From Undaria pinnatifida (lineage: Eukaryota > Sar > Phaeophyceae > Laminariales > Alariaceae), in NCBI GenBank assembly GCA_012845835.1, contig JABAKD010000011.1, forward strand, positions 1,056,501-1,120,500: a DNA stretch of 64,000 nt, in the 5' to 3' direction. Under the pieces are notes generated by a model that saw only the letters and a program-made list of their open reading frames with translations, made no database searches and was not told the origin of the DNA. How positions within the stretch are numbered: the first letter of the stretch is position 1; every line of letters begins with the position of its first letter. Below, piece after piece: positions 60,201 through 64,000 of this stretch. A program made the position numbers and the translations under genes.

Positions 60201-63132
60201 TCACAAAACCTCCATAGACCACGCTTGATGGCCTAGAACTTAGGGCGTCAGCAAACTCTCAGGCCTCAATACAAACAGCAGTGTGTCGCGGCGATTGCTA
60301 CTATACTTTCACAAGTGTCGGCCATCTCCCGCACTGTGGTGTGCTACCGTGACTGCTCAGATTTAAGAGTAGTGTCAACAAGTTTCCAGGCCTCCGCACG
60401 TGTGGCGCTGATTCGGAGAGAATGCCGATTGCCGCAGTCATCCCACGGTAGGGGATGGTTGCCCTTTTGGGGCGGAACGTTTCTGAGAACGTTTCTGAGA
60501 GTGTTCCGGTTGAGCTTCTTAAGTGAGGAACTACTACTACCTTTCCTACTACTACTACTACTACTACTACTACTAGTACTACTACTATTGCTCTAACGGT
60601 GTAGCGCATAGAAGTGCTGGTCGGGTTGCGCGAACAAATGCCTTCGAAGTCATGTTTTCGGTGATGTTGATGATGATATTGAGCTCTTCCTTATGTTAGA
60701 AGCTCAGAAATTTCTTAGAATCTGCTGCACCCCTTCCGTGGGATGGCTCCGCATGTCAAACTGTGGGGTGCACCCAAACTGCCCGTGGCTGGTGGTTTGA
60801 GGAGCTTCTACATCTCACGAAACGATTTGGACGGCAAGTGTGAGTTTGCTTTACCTGGCTGATACAATCAATCCCATGGCCTACTATGTACACGCACGAC
60901 CAGTATACTATCAAAATTAAAATACACTCCAGAGTCTGTGAGATCGAAGATTTTGTCGAAAATCATCTTTACAAGCTGTGTGCGATACTCCGATCGCGTG
61001 TACTACTGGGTAGATGTTGTAAAACGCAAACAACGTGGGATTCCAAAACAACATCCTCAAGTGGTAGTTCTTCGGACGTGCGCTTACTATAGAGGCGATA
61101 GAGGCAGCACTTTCTGAATGACGGGGGGGCTCCTTAATCCCCTTAGGGCCCCCAAGAAAAAGCCTTCCATATACTGTTTCCAACTAGTTTGGTTTCCAGT
61201 TGTAAAGGCGCTAATAAAGAATCGTCGGAATGTCATTCGTTATTGCCTTGCAAGGTGAACATTTTTTTGTATCCCGAGGCCATGGGTTTTGGTCACCCAG
61301 CTTGCACTTTCAGTTTAGTCAGAAACAGATTTTGGGTGTTGAGACGTAGAGCTCCTCAGGCGTTGGATCCCCAGCAAAACAAAACAAAACAAACGGTGCA
61401 TCGTCTTTTACCGTATTGCGGGGGAACCATATATAATCAGGACCTACGATAAAGACTAAAACCTACATGTTCCCCATTTTTTACTAACTGTGGTTGGTCC
61501 TGTTTTACTATGGTTCCCCGAAACAGTATATACATGCCGATTGAAGATCTACGTTAGCCATGTACTCGTATGTGTTTTGGTCGAAACATGCTGCTCCTAC
61601 CGTAGTGCAACACGCGGCAGTTTTTGTTCGGGCCCAACCCCATCCGAGGTATCTGGGTAAGGAGCAGGAACGGTACCCCCGTCCCGTCTCGAAAGGGGTA
61701 TGTGGTCAACACGGTCAAATGGCTTGAGGCAAGCAACGAACGGATACTCCCCCCGTCCCTCCCTGCCCCCGTTGTGAACACCATGCGCGGCTTCTGTCTT
61801 GCGGCGCGAGCTTTTAGGTGCCTGGTATCGTGCATGAATGAGCTGAGCACCAACCTGGGAACGGTGTTTCTGGCAAGGCTGGCTGTGGGCAACCTGTCTG
61901 AAGTGCTTCTTCCCATTCTGAAGGTAGGAATGACCTATTGGTACTGGCAAATGACGTGTATTACGAAAAAGGCAGCATTTCTTCGCCGAAACGTTTTGTG
62001 AGTGACGGGGCTCCTTAACCTATTAAAATAATCGTCGGAAACTCGTTTTTTGCTTTTTTGCAATAATTTTCGATGGATGCCTAGGCCGTGGGATTGTCCA
62101 CTGGCAGCGCAGCGCTTTTGTTTTTCCCCAAATTAACTTTTCGGGAGAGGTATATAGAGCTTCTTAAGCGACCACCCTTAGAAGGAAAAAAGAAAGCGTT
62201 CGCTTCAATCAAAGCATGCGTCCAATAGAAGCGTTTACGTCTTGAACTAGCCTCGACGAAAGGTTCGATAGTCCGCACTGGCACTGCATCTACTTTCCGA
62301 GAAATTCCAAGGCAGTCGGAGTTAGGTAGGGAAAGGAGATGGCCACGGGAGGAAACTATAGGGTCGCTCTTCCCCTCCCTTTGACGATGCCTCTTGTTTT
62401 CTGACTACGGGATCACGGTGATGATGATGCTGATGATGACGAGGATGATGAGGATGATGGTGATGATGATGGTGATGATGATGATGACGACGATGATGAT
62501 GATGATGATGATGATGATGACGATGATGATGATGAGGATGATGATGCTGATGATGATGATGATGATGATGACGATGACTATTTGTTTTATGATGGAAATG
62601 ATAGGAACGTCGACGGCAACGGGAGGAGACCATGGGGTCGGACCCGGATAGGACATTTAGCGCACCGGAACGGGAGTACATCAAAGAGACGTACGATGTC
62701 ATGCTTGGCACCTTTAAGGACTACGCTGAGATGATCATCCAGGTATGTTGCAGCAGCCAACCAAGTTTGTGATAAATTCGGTACTGTGTCAAAAGCCAGT
62801 AGTATTTCCACAGTGACAACCATGGTGAATTTTCGAGGAATCGCACCGAAACCTGCCGCGCACTATTGTCCTTATTTTCCTCCCCTCACCGGCGTGATTC
62901 AGAGAGCTACCAAAATACCGTATCGTTTTCATGCCATAGACGGTACATATCGGTTCATCGCTTCCTCCTTCTCGATCCCCGCCCCGCCCCGCCCCGCCCC
63001 TCTTCTTTCTGTTTGGTTGATCATCAGTTTGGCTACGCTACTCTGTTCGTGGCGGCGTATCCTTTGTCTTGCGTGATGGCCCTGGTGAACAACTATATCG
63101 AGATTCGAATCGACGCCTGGAAACTCTGCCAG
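45469..63132 (+). CDS. Anoctamin / TMEM16 family membrane protein, 14-15 exons, 3' end off window
   Basis: Exons: 45469-45563, 46431-46543, 47102-47190, 47748-47894, 48719-48954, 51806-51916, 53166-53282, 54181-54288, 56825-56981, 58015-58137, 59489-59613, (59763-59834 uncertain), 61818-61923, 62605-62742, 63028-63132. Phases agree at every join. About 590-614 residues are visible. N-terminal cytosolic domain with WDYVMVFEV and LLAFFPLHD; then [18 protein letters not shown] (TM1 entry), [71 protein letters not shown] and [12 protein letters not shown]. Acidic residues matching the TMEM16 calcium site are kept: E of NLSE, D and E of DYAE, E and D of EIRID. Family role: calcium-activated phospholipid scramblase or chloride channel; which one cannot be read here. 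The start codon is not identified. Confidence 0.93.
48169..48443. repeat. 138-bp tandem duplication
   Basis: Two copies beginning GGACAAAGCAAGCACACGAT at 48169 and 48307, about 90% alike, each ending CATATGATACAATC(T/C). It lies in the anoctamin intron before the 48719 exon. Confidence 0.92.
49071..49165 (+). pseudogene. Decayed copy of the 3' end of anoctamin exon 5
   Basis: GTGAAGTCGAACTGCCTCTTAG .. GACAAGGTCGAGCTGCGGGC .. TGAGTCGC matches the end of the exon 48719-48954 and the first intron bases. One base of GGGCGCTGCAG is lost, so the frame is shifted, and the donor GT is changed (AAGTGAGTC to AATTGAGTC). Confidence 0.9.
49412..49490 (+). pseudogene. Decayed copy of the anoctamin 51806 exon (first)
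   Basis: GGTGGCTGCAGTATTTTCGA .. GTGGAAGGAGCCGACGG .. ACATCAAG matches the start of the exon at 51806 ([15 protein letters not shown]), with its AG acceptor. A short indel after the Arg codon and loss of everything after the DIK codons leave it dead. It lies about 250 bp after the decayed exon-5 tail, in the order of the real exons. Confidence 0.9.
49497..49592. repeat. 17-bp tandem repeat (ACCCGGGTAGATACATA)
   Basis: Five to six nearly identical units immediately after the decayed exon copy. Confidence 0.93.
49627..49970. repeat. GACCC-array element, locus 2
   Basis: Opens AGGGCTTTTCACGGGTCGGG and passes through an inverted GGGTCGGGTC/GACCCGACCC junction at about 49690. It then continues as GACCCGACCC blocks separated by GCGAGATTTTGAAAACCTC linkers. 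It ends with inverted CACGGGTC motifs. Confidence 0.93.
50194..50770. repeat. About 300-bp tandem duplication with CTG runs
   Basis: Copies start at about 50194 and about 50491 (CCCCGGCAAGCAGCCTAGCT, GCAAGCCCACAACTGGGGCG, GATCTGTCAGCAGG). Each ends in GCTGCTGCTG tracts and an ACGTTTGGTCACA block. The open frames through it are shared by both copies but have no family match and no splice support. Confidence 0.9.
50885..51289. repeat. GACCC-array element, locus 3
   Basis: About seven units of GACCCGACCCGACCCGCGAG + ATTTTGAAACCTCTT, with inverted GATCCGCGGGTC motifs at the left and a GACCCGTGAAAAGCCC end. Same ends as loci 1 and 2. Confidence 0.93.
51296..51575 (+). repeat. GGTTAAGGAGCCC family, most complete copy
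   Basis: GGTGGTCGCTTAAAGAGCTC .. ACTCATGGCCCAG .. AGGGTTAAGGAGCCCCGTCA .. TAGCACGCGTCA. The same block order is found on the minus strand at about 61975-62185 and on the plus strand at 28650-28890. Right-end fragments lie at 25430-25505, 58425-58500 (minus), 59920-60000 and 61110-61160 (minus). Confidence 0.8.
52170..52400 (+). pseudogene. Second decayed copy of the anoctamin 51806 exon with downstream intron
   Basis: AAAAAAG at the acceptor side, then [13 protein letters not shown] in place of [13 protein letters not shown], a CACCTGGTACGTGCCCGC donor region (real: CACCTGGTGCGTGCCCGC) and even the following TTTTTACC..CTTTAGA intron block (real: TTTTTAACCTCTTAAGA). The donor is intact and the frame is open. 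Its end phase is off by one, so splicing to the 53166 exon would give an immediate stop. Most differences within DYF..GLY are silent or conservative. Confidence 0.87.
53345..53543 (-). repeat. Dispersed family F, copy 2
   Basis: Minus-strand counterpart of 38332-38520, over 90% similar by eye and alignable from GTCCGTCTTA to GGCCGTAGTCGTATGACC. It lies just after the anoctamin exon 53166-53282. Confidence 0.85.
54794..55220. repeat. Direct duplication, about 75-bp copies 350 bp apart
   Basis: GCGCAGGAGGCCTCGCAAAAATCC .. TTAAATGATCCACGCTAGG at 54794 and GCGCAGGAGACCTCACAAGAATTC .. TTAAATGATCCACGGTAGG at 55144. Confidence 0.85.
55240..56195. repeat. TTCACCAGTATA degenerate minisatellite, about 950 bp
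   Basis: Units of about 25-60 bp around GGTTCACCAGTATACTC and GGGATTCACCAGT cover the anoctamin intron up to the TRIM copy at 56200. Confidence 0.93.
56200..56581 (+). mobile_element. TRIM-like mini-LTR retroelement, copy 2
   Basis: LTRs 56200-56282 and 56488-56581; the right one carries a 10-bp extra TATAAGTAGT-type piece. Same TGGCGTCGTTGG site, GTTCGAATCCC T-arm-like block and GAGGGGGGGAGAG polypurine tract as the 42468 copy. The flanks TACA/TATA differ by one base. The two LTRs differ more than in copy 1, so this is the older insertion. Confidence 0.9.
57020..57345. repeat. (GTA)n trinucleotide array, about 320 bp
   Basis: Near-continuous GTAGTAGTA with variants, starting about 40 bp after the donor of the anoctamin exon ending at 56981. 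The long poly-Val and poly-Leu frames here are artefacts. Confidence 0.97.
58786..58885 (+). pseudogene. Decayed copy of the anoctamin 58015 exon
   Basis: ACATCCCCTCCCTGGTTTAA .. AAGATCCAGGTCATAATCAC .. CTTTTACGGGGAAATGGTGG .. GTGGGTGCC follows the real exon (ATCCCCTCCCTGGCTAAC .. CAGATTCAGGTCATGAACGC) and its donor side. It has in-frame stops (TAA, TAG) and an extra G. Confidence 0.92.
58940..58982. repeat. Short GACCC array
   Basis: GACCCGACCCGACCCGACCC then AACCCGCGAG: one unit of the family that forms loci 4966, 49627 and 50885, seeded in another anoctamin intron. Confidence 0.85.
59268..59320 (+). pseudogene. Decayed copy of the start of the anoctamin 59489 exon
   Basis: CCTTCCAGGAAAACCATCGC .. 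GGAGTACACGGACAACTATG corresponds to CCTTCAGGAAAACCACCGC .. GGAGTATGAGGACAACCTGA. The acceptor is intact, but small deletions shift the frame and the rest of the exon is absent. Confidence 0.85.
59763..59834 (+). CDS. Possible extra anoctamin exon (72 bp)
   Basis: Good acceptor (CTCCTCTGTTTCAG), GTAGGT donor, open frame ([20 protein letters not shown]), and exactly the phase needed between the 59613 and 61818 exons. Against it: no family similarity was recognised, and its end overlaps the CATGGCCTA motif common to the dispersed repeats. It could be a repeat-derived alternative exon or chance. Other family members have about 25-30 residues here, so something is expected. Confidence 0.35.
60537..60592. 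repeat. (ACT)n microsatellite
   Basis: About 14 CTA/ACT units in the anoctamin intron 59614-61817. Confidence 0.93.
61975..62190 (-). repeat. GGTTAAGGAGCCC family copy, minus strand
   Basis: The reverse complement reads AAGGGTGGTCGCTTAAGAAG .. AGGTTAAGGAGCCCCGTCAC .. AAAACGTTTCGGCG, same order as the 51296 copy. Confidence 0.78.
62415..62580. repeat. (GAT)n trinucleotide array
   Basis: About 165 bp of GATGATGAT with variants, ending about 25 bp before the acceptor of the 62605 anoctamin exon, so this exon lacks a normal pyrimidine tract. Confidence 0.95.
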
Positions 63133-63169
63133 GTACGCTATCATGCACCCGTCGTGTAATCTTCATCTC

Positions 63170-63910
63170 GCCATATTCGGGGTGGGTTAATGTTATGGAG
63201 TGACATTATTATGATTCAATTTAGACAACGCTGCCACGAAAGCGTTAGATGGTGCCAGTGTTCATTTTTTGAAGCTTTATAAATAAAACCGTATTGTCAT
63301 ACTGCTGTCACGTCGCGTTATCTGCATCTACGACTATTCGGGGTGGGCTTATGTTATGGAATGCCGTATTTACACGTAGACATAGACATATAGACCTCCA
63401 TGTTTCGAATCTTAAGGTGGTGGCTGGTATTTGTTATCTGGATGAATGTCCACGTTGTTTATGCTTACGTACGTGGTAGATGGTACTGTACTGCTATCGT
63501 ATAATCATTGCGTGATTTGCATCTACAAATATCCAGAATGGGCTAGTGTTGTGGAATGATATCCTCATACGCAACCATAGACGACCATGTCACGTCTCGT
63601 TATATGGTACCAGTACTCAGCGTGTGGATGAATGTTCATACTTTTCAATGCGTAGATGGCACCCCACCACAATATATTCACAGCGTGATCTACATCTACG
63701 ACTATTCAGAGTTGGCTGATGCTACGGAGTGGTATCCTTATACGTAGCTATAGACAGCCATGTCACGAAGCGTTAGGTGGCACCAGGTACTCGTTTTCTA
63801 GATGAATGCACGTATTAGGGTAGGTGGTACTGCTATCATAACATGGTACGTAGCAGGAACAGCAACCATGCGAGCGATGAGTAGCTAAAAAGAACGGGTC
63901 ACATTGCTAT
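63170..63910. repeat. Degenerate tandem array, about 160-195-bp units
   Basis: The anchor CTATTCGGGGTGGGCTTATG and variants fall near 63176, 63337, 63531 and 63704. Each unit also has CATAGAC..CATGTCACG, GTTAGGTGG and GGATGAATG blocks. It fills the visible part of the anoctamin intron after the 63132 exon. No exon was seen from 63133 to the window end. Confidence 0.85.
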
Positions 63911-64000
63911 CGCAGGCTTATAGGCATGACAGCGTTTCGTAACCAAATGCTACGAAACGTATCGATCAAAATGCAGCTTTCCTGTTTGATTTTCTCTTGG

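Noticed and set aside
62322..62711. His-rich and Met-rich frames
   Set aside because: Translation of the (GAT)n array.

Overview
This is nuclear DNA from an intron-rich eukaryote. The best guess is a stramenopile alga, probably brown-alga-like. That lineage call is inference from gene structure and from the divergent histone, not from a marker gene. Four protein genes can be assembled exon by exon. The exons share family motifs, GT/AG boundaries and splice phases that agree from one exon to the next. Coding sequence is only about 8% of the window. Introns run from about 0.5 kb to more than 6 kb and are packed with repeats.

Layout. (1) About 1404-8660, plus strand: the 3' half of the U2AF large subunit (end of RRM2, linker, C-terminal UHM); its 5' part lies off the left edge. 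(2) 11849-21008, plus: a five-exon divergent histone H2A variant with an extended N-terminal tail. (3) 26192-44159, minus: a carnitine O-acyltransferase in nine recognised exons, ending in a peroxisome-type tripeptide (PKL). One very short exon is probably missing from my model. (4) About 45469-63132, plus: an anoctamin/TMEM16 membrane protein with at least 14 exons, running off the right edge. A short open frame for a small membrane protein sits between the divergent genes 3 and 4. Genes 2 and 3 converge across about 5 kb of repeats.

The genes are housekeeping or transport genes with no shared pathway: splicing, chromatin, acyl-carnitine exchange, and lipid or ion transport. No operon-like or defence-like system was seen.

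The unusual content is in the introns. Three of the four genes carry decayed copies of their own exons in neighbouring introns: one in U2AF, one in the carnitine acyltransferase and five in the anoctamin. Mobile and repeat elements include a 1.5-kb near-perfect palindrome, a hAT-like element with an 8-bp target duplication, and TA-flanked inverted-repeat elements, one proved by an internal empty site. There are also two TRIM-like mini-LTR elements (one nested in a TA element), a tRNA-headed SINE family, and a dispersed repeat whose core always spells a peptide like [11 protein letters not shown]. Many minisatellites are present, and one forms a splice-acceptor tract. No rRNA, CRISPR or free-standing tRNA gene was found.
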